Positions 1 to 7,808 of a DNA stretch of 64,000 nucleotides are shown in pieces. Below the pieces are notes generated by a model. The model did no database searches. It had not been told where the DNA came from and worked only from the letters and a program-made list of their open reading frames with translations. A program made the position numbers and the translations under genes. The DNA is taken from the NCBI RefSeq assembly GCF_022695985.1, contig NZ_JAAPBF010000011.1:1-64000 (forward strand). The letters are read 5' to 3'. The stretch is from Streptomyces sp. NP-1717 (GTDB lineage Bacteria > Actinomycetota > Actinomycetes > Streptomycetales > Streptomycetaceae). Numbering within the stretch: the stretch's first letter is position 1; the number at the start of each line of letters is the position of its first letter.

Positions 1-797
1 CCGACGGCGGCTACAGCCCGCCCACCACCATGGGCAACGCCCGCATCACCGATGCCCAGCGCGCCCGCGCCGAGGGCCGGTCGCCGATCATCCCGCCCGG
101 TATCCAGCCCGCCGGGCTGACCGCCGTGCTGGCCCTGCTGCTCGCGGGCGGCGCGGCCGTCGGCCCGTACGCGCTGGTCGTCCCGCTCGTCGTCCTCCAG
201 GCGGTCACCGCCGCCGGCTGGTTCCGGCTCAACGGCATGTGGCCCGCCCGCCAGGGCATCGCGCTCGCCTTCGCGGGCGCGCTCGTCGCCGACGTCGCCG
301 TCCTGTCCGTCGGTGACGACCACGCGCTCGCGGCCATCCTCGGCACGCTCGGCGCGTGGGTGCTGCTCACGGTCGTCCTGCAACTGCGCAGCTACGCGGG
401 CGCCGACGAACGGATGCAGGGCCTGATGGCCACCGTCGCCTCGGCAGCGCTCGCCATCATCGCCACCGGGAACCTCGCGGCCGTGCCGGACGCGGTGACG
501 GTGGGCGCGCTCGCCGTGGCCGCCGCGACCGTCGCCCGCGCGCTCCCGCTGCCCGGCGTCGTCTCGGTCGTGGTCGCGCTCGCGGCCGGCGCGGGCGCCG
601 GGGTCGCGGCGGGCGGGCTGACGGACATCGGCGGCCAGGGCGCGCTGCTCGGCCTCGGCGCCGGGGTGTGCGCGCTGATCGGGCTGCGGGTGGCCAGCTA
701 CGACTACCCGTCGCGCTTCGTGCACATGACGGCCGGGGTGGCGCTGCCGCTGACGGTCGCGGTCCCCGCGATCTACCTGCTGGGGCGGGCCCTGTGA
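1..797 (+). CDS. Integral membrane protein, 5' end cut by window
   Basis: Alanine/valine/leucine-rich protein of at least 255 residues with roughly seven to eight hydrophobic segments and short polar loops, so an inner-membrane protein. The frame stays open to the left window edge. The first in-frame ATG (position 30) has no purine-rich ribosome site before it, so the true start is probably outside the window. A conserved-looking ASYDYPSRFVHM loop lies before the last two helices. No catalytic motif is visible and I cannot assign a function. Confidence 0.75.
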   Translation, partial: DGGYSPPTTMGNARITDAQRARAEGRSPIIPPGIQPAGLTAVLALLLAGGAAVGPYALVVPLVVLQAVTAAGWFRLNGMWPARQGIALAFAGALVADVAVLSVGDDHALAAILGTLGAWVLLTVVLQLRSYAGADERMQGLMATVASAALAIIATGNLAAVPDAVTVGALAVAAATVARALPLPGVVSVVVALAAGAGAGVAAGGLTDIGGQGALLGLGAGVCALIGLRVASYDYPSRFVHMTAGVALPLTVAVPAIYLLGRAL

Positions 798-919
798 GCC
801 CGTCCGGCGGCTGAGGCGGGCCGCCCCAGGAACCGAACCGCCGCTCCGGGCGTCGACCCATTAGGCTCACGGCGTCACGGGGGCTGGGCCGGTACGACCA
901 GGGTGGGGGACACCGAGCA

Positions 920-1666
920 ATGCGCGCACTGCGAATTCTGCTGATCTTCGTCGTGATCCTCGGCGGGCTGTTCATCGCCGTCGACCGGGCCGCGGTGTAC
1001 TTCGCCGAGACCGAGGCGGCGAGCAAGATCAGGAGCAGCCAGGGCCTCGGCCGTGAGCCCGAGGTCTCGATCAAGGGCTTCCCCTTCCTCACCCAGGTGG
1101 CGAACTCGAAGCTGGACGAGATCGAGGTCAGCGTCGGCGGGATAACCGCCACCACCGAGGGCCGCGAGGTCGAGGTGACCGAGGTGAAGGCCGAACTGCG
1201 GGACGTGAAGGTGAACAGCACCTTCTCGTCGGCGGTCGCGGGCAGCGCCGAGGGCTCGGCGCTGATCTCGTACGAGGACCTCACCAAGTCCGCGCCCAAG
1301 GGAGCGACGGTCGGCTACGCCGGGCCGGAGCGGGCGGCGAAGGGGCAGGTCAAGGTCTCGGGTCCGCTGGGTGATCTGGTCGAGGGCGCGGGCATCGACG
1401 TGCCCGACGCCTTCAAGGGTCTGCTGCGGGACGACTTCACGGCGTACAGCACCGTCTCGCTGGACGGCGGGGACAAGGTCCGGCTGCGCGCGGAGGACCT
1501 GCCGAGCCTGCCGGTGCCGGGTGTCGAGGACAAGCTGAAGGACGTCGTCGACTACGACCTGACGATCGACGGACTGCCGTCGACGATCAAGCTCGACAAG
1601 GTCACGGCGACCCAGGACGGTCTGCGCTTCTCCGGCACGGGCCAGGACGTGGACCTCACCGGCTGA
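920..1666 (+). CDS. LmeA-family phospholipid-binding protein (DUF2993)
   Basis: 248 residues. Residues 1-22 form one hydrophobic signal/anchor segment after MRALR, and the rest is a soluble beta-rich domain typical of DUF2993. The family includes mycobacterial LmeA, a periplasmic phospholipid-binding protein linked to mannan elongation and envelope upkeep. Family signs are the GFPFLTQ segment (about residues 53-59), the repeated VE-V-E-V strands (about 90-100) and the closing GLRFSGTG-DVDLTG. A GGGG-purine stretch sits just before ATG 920. The protein probably faces the outside of the membrane; its ligand is unknown. Confidence 0.8.
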   Translation: MRALRILLIFVVILGGLFIAVDRAAVYFAETEAASKIRSSQGLGREPEVSIKGFPFLTQVANSKLDEIEVSVGGITATTEGREVEVTEVKAELRDVKVNSTFSSAVAGSAEGSALISYEDLTKSAPKGATVGYAGPERAAKGQVKVSGPLGDLVEGAGIDVPDAFKGLLRDDFTAYSTVSLDGGDKVRLRAEDLPSLPVPGVEDKLKDVVDYDLTIDGLPSTIKLDKVTATQDGLRFSGTGQDVDLTG

Positions 1667-1783
1667 CGCGCGCGGGCCCCACCACCGGCGAGCGGCCGGG
1701 CGGGCAGGCGGCCGGGCTTCAGGCGCCGCGGGCTTCCCCGGCGGGCAACCGGGCAGAAGGGCGTATTCCACCCTCCCCGCCGT

Positions 1784-1903
1784 ATCGTGAGACGCGGATG
1801 TCCATCCCGTAGATGGAACAGCGGTACGAGAGGCCCGGGGGCCAGGTCCGGGCCGCCGGGAACGCCCACTGGTCCCACATCTCGGACGATCCCGTCTCAC
1901 GAT
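1784..1903. promoter_or_regulatory. Inverted pair of ATCGTGAGACG motifs before the sulfur leader
   Basis: The 11-mer ATCGTGAGACG occurs at 1784-1794, and its exact reverse complement CGTCTCACGAT at 1893-1903. Similarity extends past the core: both copies continue with a G, an AT step and GTCC. The pair lies 50-170 bp upstream of the leader peptide in an otherwise gene-free stretch (1667-1951). It looks like two binding sites of one regulator in opposite orientation. The regulator is unknown; control of sulfur genes is inferred from position only. Confidence 0.5.
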
Positions 1904-1951
1904 TCGACACACCGGTGACATCGCACCGTATCCGTCCCTACGATCGGACGC

Positions 1952-2059
1952 ATGCAGTGCTTCATCAGCGGTCTCCAGCAGCGGGGACAGGCGAACCTCA
2001 CGAAGCGGCGGGCAGTCGACCTGTGCCGCGTCGCCGCCATGCTCTGTCGCACCGTCTGA
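1952..2059 (+). CDS. Short leader peptide (35 aa) upstream of the sulfurtransferase gene
   Basis: ATG-initiated ORF of 35 codons ending in TGA. It encodes MQCFISGLQQ followed by a basic C-terminal half, LTKRRAVDLCRVAAMLCRTV. The RR-x-VDL-x-R...LCR pattern is what I recall for actinobacterial putative leader peptides found before sulfur and cysteine genes, where translation of Cys codons attenuates downstream expression. It has three Cys codons, two of them near the stop. The gap to sseA (145 bp) holds two possible RNA hairpins: GGACGCGTCC just after the stop, and GGCCCT (2091-2096) pairing with AGGGCC (2108-2113). Attenuation is inferred. Confidence 0.65.
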   Translation: MQCFISGLQQRGQANLTKRRAVDLCRVAAMLCRTV

Positions 2060-2204
2060 GCGGGACGCGTCCGCCCCGCCACCTCTCTCCGGCCCTTCGA
2101 CCACGTCAGGGCCACCCCGTGCCGTACGCAGCCCGCCGCGCCCCCGTGCCCGGAAGGCGCCGCCGCCCGCACCACCCGCCGCACACTGCCCCGGAGGAGA
2201 ACAC

Positions 2205-3044
2205 ATGAGCCGCAGCGACGTCCTGGTAGACGCCGACTGGGTCGAGGCCCACATCGACGACCCGAAGGTCGTCATCGTCGAGGTCGACGAGGACACCTCG
2301 GCGTACGAGAAGAACCACATCCGTAACGCCGTGCGCATCGACTGGAAGCAGGACCTCCAGGACCCGGTGCGCCGCGACTTCGTCGACCAGGAGGGCTTCG
2401 AGAAGCTCCTGTCCGCGAAGGGCATCGGCAACGACGACCTCGTGATCCTCTACGGCGGCAACAACAACTGGTTCGCGTCCTACGCCTACTGGTACTTCAA
2501 GCTCTACGGCCACGAGGGCGTCAAGCTCCTCGACGGCGGACGCAAGAAGTGGGAGCTGGACTCGCGCGACCTGGTCGACGCGGTGCCCGAGCGCGCGGCC
2601 ACGCAGTACAAGGCCAAGGCCCAGGACACGTCCATCCGCGCCTTCCGTGACGACGTCGTCGCCGCGATCGGCAGCCTGAACCTGGTCGACGTCCGCTCGC
2701 CCGACGAGTTCAGCGGCAAGCTGCTCGCCCCGGCGCACCTCCCGCAGGAGCAGTCGCAGCGCCCCGGCCACGTGCCGAGCGCCCGCAACATCCCGTGGTC
2801 GAAGAACGCCAACGACGACGGCACCTTCAAGTCGGACGACGAGCTCAAGGCCCTCTACGAGGAGGAGCAGGTCGACCTGGCGAAGGACACCATCGCCTAC
2901 TGCCGCATCGGTGAGCGCTCCGCGCTCACCTGGTTCGTGCTGCACGAGCTGCTCGGCCAGGAGAACGTCAAGAACTACGACGGCTCGTGGACCGAGTACG
3001 GCTCCCTCGTCGGCGTGCCGATCGAACTCGGCCCCGCCAAGTAG
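2205..3044 (+). CDS. sseA: Thiosulfate sulfurtransferase (rhodanese)
   Basis: 279 residues in two rhodanese domains: an inactive N-terminal half (about 5-125) and a catalytic half (about 145-275). The active-site loop is CRIGERS, with the persulfide-forming Cys at 233. The family moves sulfane sulfur from thiosulfate to cyanide or thiol acceptors in the cytoplasm. GGAGGAG lies 7 bp before ATG 2205. The gene follows the Cys-containing leader ORF and is 60 bp upstream of sseC, an order also known for cysA2/sseC in mycobacteria. A role in sulfur supply is therefore likely; the physiological acceptor is not visible. Confidence 0.93.
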   Translation: MSRSDVLVDADWVEAHIDDPKVVIVEVDEDTSAYEKNHIRNAVRIDWKQDLQDPVRRDFVDQEGFEKLLSAKGIGNDDLVILYGGNNNWFASYAYWYFKLYGHEGVKLLDGGRKKWELDSRDLVDAVPERAATQYKAKAQDTSIRAFRDDVVAAIGSLNLVDVRSPDEFSGKLLAPAHLPQEQSQRPGHVPSARNIPWSKNANDDGTFKSDDELKALYEEEQVDLAKDTIAYCRIGERSALTWFVLHELLGQENVKNYDGSWTEYGSLVGVPIELGPAK

Positions 3045-3104
3045 TCCAGCCCGCGCGACACCGTCCCGCGAGACCACCTGCCTGACCCGGAGGACAGATC
3101 CCAT

Positions 3105-3392
3105 ATGTGCGGAGCGAAGGCCGGCGGCCCGGACGCCTCGTCGATCAAGCCCGGTGAGACCACCATCCAGGGTTCCGTGACCCGTGACGGCGAGCCCGTC
3201 ACCGGTTACGTACGCCTGCTGGACTCGACCGGAGAATTCACCGCGGAGGTTCCGACCTCGGCGACCGGACAGTTCCGCTTCTACGCGGCCGAGGGCACGT
3301 GGACCGTGCGCGCGCTCGTACCGGGCGGCACGGCGGACCGTACGGTCGTCGCGCAGACCGGTGGGCTGGCCGAGGTGGCCATCGCGGTCTGA
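3105..3392 (+). CDS. sseC: DUF1416 / SseC-like protein
   Basis: 95 residues beginning MCGAKAGGPD. The core, with VRLLDSTGEFTAEVPTSATG and then FRFYAAEGTWTVRAL, closely resembles mycobacterial SseC as I remember it. The sequence looks like a small all-beta carboxypeptidase-regulatory-like fold. There is one Cys at residue 2. GGAGGA precedes ATG 3105. It is 60 bp after sseA and almost certainly co-transcribed. Conserved pairing with rhodanese suggests a job in sulfur-carrier metabolism, but no biochemical role is established from sequence. Confidence 0.85.
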   Translation: MCGAKAGGPDASSIKPGETTIQGSVTRDGEPVTGYVRLLDSTGEFTAEVPTSATGQFRFYAAEGTWTVRALVPGGTADRTVVAQTGGLAEVAIAV

Positions 3393-3523
3393 GTCCGGTT
3401 CGCGGCCGTACGGCCGCTGCCGGGCCGAACGCGGGACATGATCGGCCGGAGGGCCGCACCCCAGGGGGTTGGACGCTTCCTGAGACGGGGTGCGGTCCTC
3501 CGTGCCGTCGTTAAGCTCGATGT

Positions 3524-3790
3524 ATGTACACGCGACGCCGTCGCCGTTACTTCGTGCTGATGGGCGGATGCATCGCCCTGTTCGTCAGCGCCTGGGCGTT
3601 CGTGCGCCTGTGGTCGGTGCCGGTGGCGATCGGCATGTGCGTGGTGGCCATGGTCGTCCCGCCGGTCGCGGCGATGATCGCGAACGCGCGCGGACCGGAC
3701 GACCGCTGGTGGGACGACCCGTCGGGCGACCCGAAGTCGGACGAGTGGTGGGACGAACTGGACGGCAAGAAGAAGCCGCCGCCGAAATGA
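3524..3790 (+). CDS. DUF3099 membrane protein
   Basis: 88 residues: basic N-terminus (YTRRRRRY), two hydrophobic segments (about 10-27 and 32-52), then an acidic, tryptophan-rich tail (DRWWDDPSGDP, DEWWDEL) ending in lysines and prolines. This is the actinobacterial DUF3099 layout. The orientation is probably N-in, C-in by the positive-inside rule. Function unknown. It stands alone, 130 bp after sseC, and is convergent with the DsrE gene. Confidence 0.8.
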   Translation: MYTRRRRRYFVLMGGCIALFVSAWAFVRLWSVPVAIGMCVVAMVVPPVAAMIANARGPDDRWWDDPSGDPKSDEWWDELDGKKKPPPK

Positions 3791-3823
3791 CGCCGCGCGG
3801 GCCCGGGCAGCCGGCGCGGGCCG

Positions 3824-4186
3824 TCAGTACACGAGCGCCTGCGCGTCGTCCGCCATCGCCTCGCTGACGAAGACCTGCGCACCCGCGATCCGTACGCCCT
3901 CCAGCACGTCCTCCTCCGAGATCTCGCGCCGCGCCGCGCACTGCGTACAGAGGGTGATCCGGCCCGCCGACTGGATCGACTCGATCAGATCCGGCAGCGG
4001 CGCGGCGTGCGGCAGCTCGAACCCGGCGGCCCGGCCCGGCAGGGCGAACCACGCCGACTCCCCGGTCAGCCACAGGGAGACCTCCACACCACTGGCCACG
4101 GCGACCGCCGCCACGGTGAACGCCTGGGAGCAGCGCTCGGGGGCGTCGGCGCCTGCGGTTACCTTGATCACGAGCTTCTTCGCCAT
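3824..4186 (-). CDS. DsrE-family sulfur-relay-like protein
   Basis: 120 residues. The start chosen is MAKKLVIKVTAGAD, which begins the first beta strand of the DsrE/TusD-like fold; the frame is open further upstream but that part does not look coding. Cysteines are at 19, 80 and 83, the last two as C-TQ-C in the strand TLCTQC, where DsrE-type proteins can carry sulfur. Family members act in sulfur relay or as small cytoplasmic oxidoreductase partners. The nearby sseA/sseC genes make a thiol/sulfur role plausible, though not proven. Confidence 0.8.
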   Translation of the reverse strand: MAKKLVIKVTAGADAPERCSQAFTVAAVAVASGVEVSLWLTGESAWFALPGRAAGFELPHAAPLPDLIESIQSAGRITLCTQCAARREISEEDVLEGVRIAGAQVFVSEAMADDAQALVY

Positions 4187-4329
4187 GTCCCGAACTGTAA
4201 TGCGCGCCCGTACAACCCCGTTGACGCGCGGCGCCCGGCCGGTCGCACCTCGCAGAGAACGGGCCGGTCCCCACCCATTACGCTGGGGACCGGCCACTCA
4301 CCGCCCCGACGCTCTCCGAGGAGCACCCC

Positions 4330-4431
4330 GTGCTTGAGAACTTCTTCTCCGCCCTGCTCGCCCTGATCGCGGTGGCGATCCTGGCGTTCACCGTGCTGGT
4401 CGTGAAGAAGCTCTACCAGGGCCAGAACTGA
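4330..4431 (+). CDS. 33-residue single-pass membrane peptide
   Basis: GTG start with GAGGAG 8-9 bp upstream. The product MLENFFSALL continues through one hydrophobic helix (about 6-25) and ends KKLYQGQN. The good ribosome site, clean single-helix layout and short gap (63 bp) to the next gene support a real small gene. Such peptides often modulate a larger membrane complex. The partner is unknown. Confidence 0.6.
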   Translation: MLENFFSALLALIAVAILAFTVLVVKKLYQGQN

Positions 4432-4494
4432 CCGGGGCCGGTCCCCGGTCCTCCCACCCGACCACTCCCATCCCTACAGATCGCCTGAGCTGCC

Positions 4495-5067
4495 ATGATC
4501 GAGATCCCGTCCGACCTGAACCCGGGCCTTGTCCCGCTCGCCTTCCTTCTCGGTGACTGGGAGGGCGTGGGTGTCTTCGACTTCCCCGGTGAGGAGAAGG
4601 CCAACTTCGGCCAGGAAGTCTCCTTCAGCCACGACGGCCGGGACTTCATCGAGTACACCTCGCACACCTGGGCCCTGGGCTCCGACGGCGAGAAGATCCG
4701 CCCCATCGAGTCCGAGTCCGGCTACTGGCGCATCGACCAGGACCGCAAGGTCGAGGTCGTCATGGTGCGTGACCAGGGCATCGTGGAGATCTGGTACGGG
4801 GAGCTGGCCGACCAGAAGCCGCAGATCGACCTCGTCACGGACGCGGTCGCGCGTACGGCGTCCGCCGGCCCGTACAACGGCGGCAAGCGGCTCTACGGCT
4901 ATGTGAAGAGCGATCTGATGTGGGTCGGCGAGAAGTCCACCCCCGAGGTCCCGCTGCGCGCGTACATGTCGGCGCACCTGAAGAAGGTCGTCACGCCGGA
5001 GCAGGTCGCGGCCTGGGCGAAGGACCTGGGGGATCTGCCGGACGACGGCATCGCGTTCTTCAAGTAG
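4495..5067 (+). CDS. Nitrobindin-like / FABP-family heme-binding protein
   Basis: 190 residues predicted to form a ten-stranded beta barrel. The family signature G-x-W-x-G-x-G appears as GDWEGVGV (20-27), and a conserved His sits in SAHLKKV near the C-terminus, where nitrobindins bind ferric heme. Relatives scavenge NO or isomerise peroxynitrite to nitrate in the cytoplasm. The gene lies directly before the Fur-family regulator nur (55 bp). That fits a metal/oxidative-stress neighbourhood, although co-regulation is only inferred. Confidence 0.85.
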   Translation: MIEIPSDLNPGLVPLAFLLGDWEGVGVFDFPGEEKANFGQEVSFSHDGRDFIEYTSHTWALGSDGEKIRPIESESGYWRIDQDRKVEVVMVRDQGIVEIWYGELADQKPQIDLVTDAVARTASAGPYNGGKRLYGYVKSDLMWVGEKSTPEVPLRAYMSAHLKKVVTPEQVAAWAKDLGDLPDDGIAFFK

Positions 5068-5122
5068 GCGTGCCCTCCGTTCTCCCTGGGGCGATCGGGG
5101 CGGCGCTGCCTACACTGGGTGC

Positions 5123-5563
5123 GTGGTGAGCACCGACTGGAAGAGTGACCTGAGGCAGCGCGGCTACCGCCTGACCCCGCAGCGCCAGCTTGTCCTCGAA
5201 GCCGTCGACACCCTGGAACACGCGACGCCGGACGACATCCTGTGCGAAGTGCGCAGGACCGCGTCCGGTGTGAACATCTCCACCGTGTACCGGACGCTGG
5301 AGCTGCTGGAGGAGCTGGGCCTCGTCTCGCACGCGCACCTGGGGCACGGCGCGCCGACGTACCACCTCGCGGACCGGCACCACCACATCCATCTGGTCTG
5401 CCGGGACTGTACGAACGTCATCGAGGCGGATGTCTCCGTCGCCGCCGACTTCACCGACAAGCTGCGTGAGACGTTCGGCTTCTCGACGGACATGAAGCAC
5501 TTCGCGATCTTCGGGACGTGCCGCGACTGCACCGCCCGTGCCGCGGCGAGCGACGGATCCTAG
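5123..5563 (+). CDS. nur: Fur-family nickel uptake regulator Nur
   Basis: 146 residues: N-terminal winged helix (about 1-82) and C-terminal dimer/metal domain. It matches S. coelicolor Nur almost residue for residue at the metal sites. His70, His72 and His126 correspond to the nickel site. His33, His86, His88 and His90 correspond to the second metal site. Cys pairs C93-x2-C96 and C133-x2-C136 are also present. Nur with nickel represses nickel uptake genes and switches Fe-SOD to Ni-SOD expression. Start is GTG followed by another GTG (MVSTDWK). Confidence 0.92.
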   Translation: MVSTDWKSDLRQRGYRLTPQRQLVLEAVDTLEHATPDDILCEVRRTASGVNISTVYRTLELLEELGLVSHAHLGHGAPTYHLADRHHHIHLVCRDCTNVIEADVSVAADFTDKLRETFGFSTDMKHFAIFGTCRDCTARAAASDGS

Positions 5564-5584
5564 AGCGGTCGTACGCTTGTCGTC

Positions 5585-6565
5585 ATGCAGCGACACTCAA
5601 CGACCAGCCCGCTCCTCTCCCTGCCCGGTGCCGTGGCCGCCGAAGGGCAGGACGAAGGTGTCGCCGCGCACTACGGCGATCTGTTCCGCGAACAACGCGC
5701 CCTCGCCGACGGCAAGGGCCTGGTCGACCTCTCGCACCACGGCGTCGTCACCGTCACCGGCGAGGACCGGCTGAGCTGGCTCCATCTGCTGATCACCCAG
5801 CACGTCAGCGAGCTGCCCGCCGGCCGGGCGACCGAGGCCCTGATCCTCTCCGCGAACGGCCACATCGAGCACGCGCTGTATCTCGTGGACGACGGCGAGA
5901 CCGTGTGGGCGCATGTCGAGCCGGGCACGCGGGAGGCGCTGATCGCCTACCTGGAGTCGATGAAGTTCTTCTACCGCGTGGATGTCGCGGACCGTACGGA
6001 GGACTTCGCCGTGGTCCACGTCCCCGCCGGGTCCATCGCCGAGGTGCCGGAGGGGGCCGTCGTACGGGAGACGCCGTACGGCCGGGACGTCTTCCTGCCG
6101 CGCGCCGACCTGGAGTCGTACGCCCGGGAGAACGGCCCGCCGGCCGGGATCCTCGCGTACGAGGCCCTGCGTATCGAGGGCCACCGGCCGCGCCTGGGCT
6201 TCGAGACCGACCACCGGACCATCCCGCACGAGCTGGGCCTGATCGGCAGCGCCGTCCATCTGGAGAAGGGCTGCTACCGGGGCCAGGAGACCGTGGCGCG
6301 CGTCCACAACCTGGGGAAGCCGCCGCGCCGGCTGGTCTTCCTGCACCTGGACGGCAGCGAGGTGGTGCTGCCCGGGCACGGCACGCCCGTACGGCTCGCC
6401 GCCGACGGCGAGGAGGGCCGCCAGCTCGGCTTCGTCACGACGTCGGCCCGCCACCACGAGCTGGGGCCGATCGCGCTGGCACTGGTCAAGCGCAACGTGC
6501 CGGTGGACGCGCCGCTGATGGCGGGGAACACGGCGGCGTCGCAGGAAGTGGTCGTGGAGGCCTGA
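5585..6565 (+). CDS. YgfZ/GcvT-like folate-binding protein
   Basis: 326 residues with a GcvT-like N-terminal domain and a C-terminal barrel. The diagnostic motif K-G-C-Y-x-G-Q-E is intact at 228-235 (KGCYRGQE), with the conserved Cys at 230. The family helps repair or assemble some Fe-S enzymes using tetrahydrofolate. The gene is 21 bp downstream of nur on the same strand, so read-through is likely, and is convergent with dtd. Confidence 0.88.
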   Translation: MQRHSTTSPLLSLPGAVAAEGQDEGVAAHYGDLFREQRALADGKGLVDLSHHGVVTVTGEDRLSWLHLLITQHVSELPAGRATEALILSANGHIEHALYLVDDGETVWAHVEPGTREALIAYLESMKFFYRVDVADRTEDFAVVHVPAGSIAEVPEGAVVRETPYGRDVFLPRADLESYARENGPPAGILAYEALRIEGHRPRLGFETDHRTIPHELGLIGSAVHLEKGCYRGQETVARVHNLGKPPRRLVFLHLDGSEVVLPGHGTPVRLAADGEEGRQLGFVTTSARHHELGPIALALVKRNVPVDAPLMAGNTAASQEVVVEA

Positions 6566-6592
6566 GCCCTCCGGCCCGGGACCGCCGACCTG

Positions 6593-7030
6593 TCACATCT
6601 CCAACTGCACCGTGAACGGGCCGTGGTTCGTGAGCGAGACGCGCATGTCAGCTCCGAACCGGCCCGTCTCGACGGTCGCCCCCAGTTCACGCAGCCGCGC
6701 CACGACCTCGTCCACCAGCGGTTCGGCCACCGCGCCCGGCGCCGCGGCGTTCCAGGTGGGGCGGCGGCCCTTGCGGGCGTCCCCGTAGAGAGTGAACTGC
6801 GAAATCACCAGGAGCGGGGCGTTCGCCTCGGAACAGGACTTCTCGCCCTCCAGGATCCGTAGCGTCCAGAGTTTGCGGGCCAGTTGGGCCGCCTTCTCCC
6901 TGGTGTCCTCGTGGGCGACTCCCACCAGCACACACAGTCCCTCGCCCACGATCTCGCCGACCGTCTCGCTGCCCGAATCGGTCACCACGGCGACGCTCGC
7001 GCCGTCCACCCTCTGCACCACTGCTCGCAT
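6593..7030 (-). CDS. dtd: D-aminoacyl-tRNA deacylase (DTD)
   Basis: 145 residues. It starts with the family-invariant MRAVVQRV; the frame continues upstream but that start is not credible. The two active-site signatures are both present: SQFT (77-80) and NHGPFT (135-140), whose Gly-Pro forms the cross-subunit chiral-rejection motif. The cytoplasmic homodimer hydrolyses D-amino acids and glycine mischarged on tRNA. It is convergent with the YgfZ-like gene and divergent from rsiG. Confidence 0.95.
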   Translation of the reverse strand: MRAVVQRVDGASVAVVTDSGSETVGEIVGEGLCVLVGVAHEDTREKAAQLARKLWTLRILEGEKSCSEANAPLLVISQFTLYGDARKGRRPTWNAAAPGAVAEPLVDEVVARLRELGATVETGRFGADMRVSLTNHGPFTVQLEM

Positions 7031-7165
7031 ACGGGCCAACCTATCCGGGCCCTGTTCGTGTCCCGTCCGGCGCCCGTCCAGGGCCGAACGGGTGCAGATC
7101 GCCTGCAGGTGCACGTGCAGGAGTGGCACGATGCAGGCAGGCGGAGCGAGGGGAAGTAAGCAGGC

Positions 7166-7762
7166 ATGAGCACATCTGGTGCCGGGCAGTCGCCCGGCCC
7201 TGTACCGATCGGCAGTACGGCGTCCGGCGAGGGCGCCGGTGCGAGTGCCGGTGCGGCGACGGTCCACCGCCCCGCACCGGGGGGCACAGGTGGTGAGAAC
7301 GCCCTGCGGCTGCCCGAGTTGCGCGCCCTGCGCCGGGACGCGACGCGCGACGAGGCCGACCTCAGCTATCTGCGCCGGCTGCTCCAGGGCCGGATCGACA
7401 TCCTGCGGGCCGAGCTGGCGCGCCGTTCGGCGCCCGAGACGCCGGTGGTGCACCGGCTCTCCGAGATCCTGGCCGACGCCCCCTCCCCCCACCGGTCATC
7501 CGCCCGGCATGTGACTCTTTCCACACCGCGGAACGAGGAGTTCCGGCTGCTGGCCGCCGAGGCGCTCGCCGAAGTGGAGCTGTCCGACCTGGAGGCCCGT
7601 ACGGATGGGGAGTTGAGGGCCGCGATGGGCCGGCTGGTCCGCCACGAGCAGCAGGTTTCGAAGCGCCGGCACGATCTCCAGCGGACGGCGGACGATTGCA
7701 GCGCGGAGATCGCCCGCAGGTACCGTGAAGGCGAAGCACAAGTAGACGACCTGCTCACGTAA
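7166..7762 (+). CDS. rsiG: c-di-GMP-binding anti-sigma factor RsiG (anti-WhiG)
   Basis: 198 residues with a disordered Gly/Ala/Ser N-terminus (1-45) and two predicted antiparallel helices. Each helix carries a complete E-x3-S-x2-R-x3-Q-x3-D c-di-GMP signature: E63-S67-R70-Q74-D78 and E161-S165-R168-Q172-D176. This duplicated motif defines RsiG of Streptomyces venezuelae, which binds two intercalated c-di-GMP molecules and then sequesters the sporulation sigma factor WhiG. No cognate sigma gene is in the window; whiG is normally unlinked. Purine-rich GGGGAAG precedes ATG 7166. Confidence 0.9.
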   Translation: MSTSGAGQSPGPVPIGSTASGEGAGASAGAATVHRPAPGGTGGENALRLPELRALRRDATRDEADLSYLRRLLQGRIDILRAELARRSAPETPVVHRLSEILADAPSPHRSSARHVTLSTPRNEEFRLLAAEALAEVELSDLEARTDGELRAAMGRLVRHEQQVSKRRHDLQRTADDCSAEIARRYREGEAQVDDLLT

Positions 7763-7808
7763 CGCCGTGGCTGCCTTCCGGAGCGGTCCCCGCCCGGAAG
7801 GCCCGTTG

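Noticed and set aside
30-32. ATG at 30 as the start of the first gene
   Set aside because: The frame is open to the window edge and there is no ribosome site; the gene most likely begins outside.
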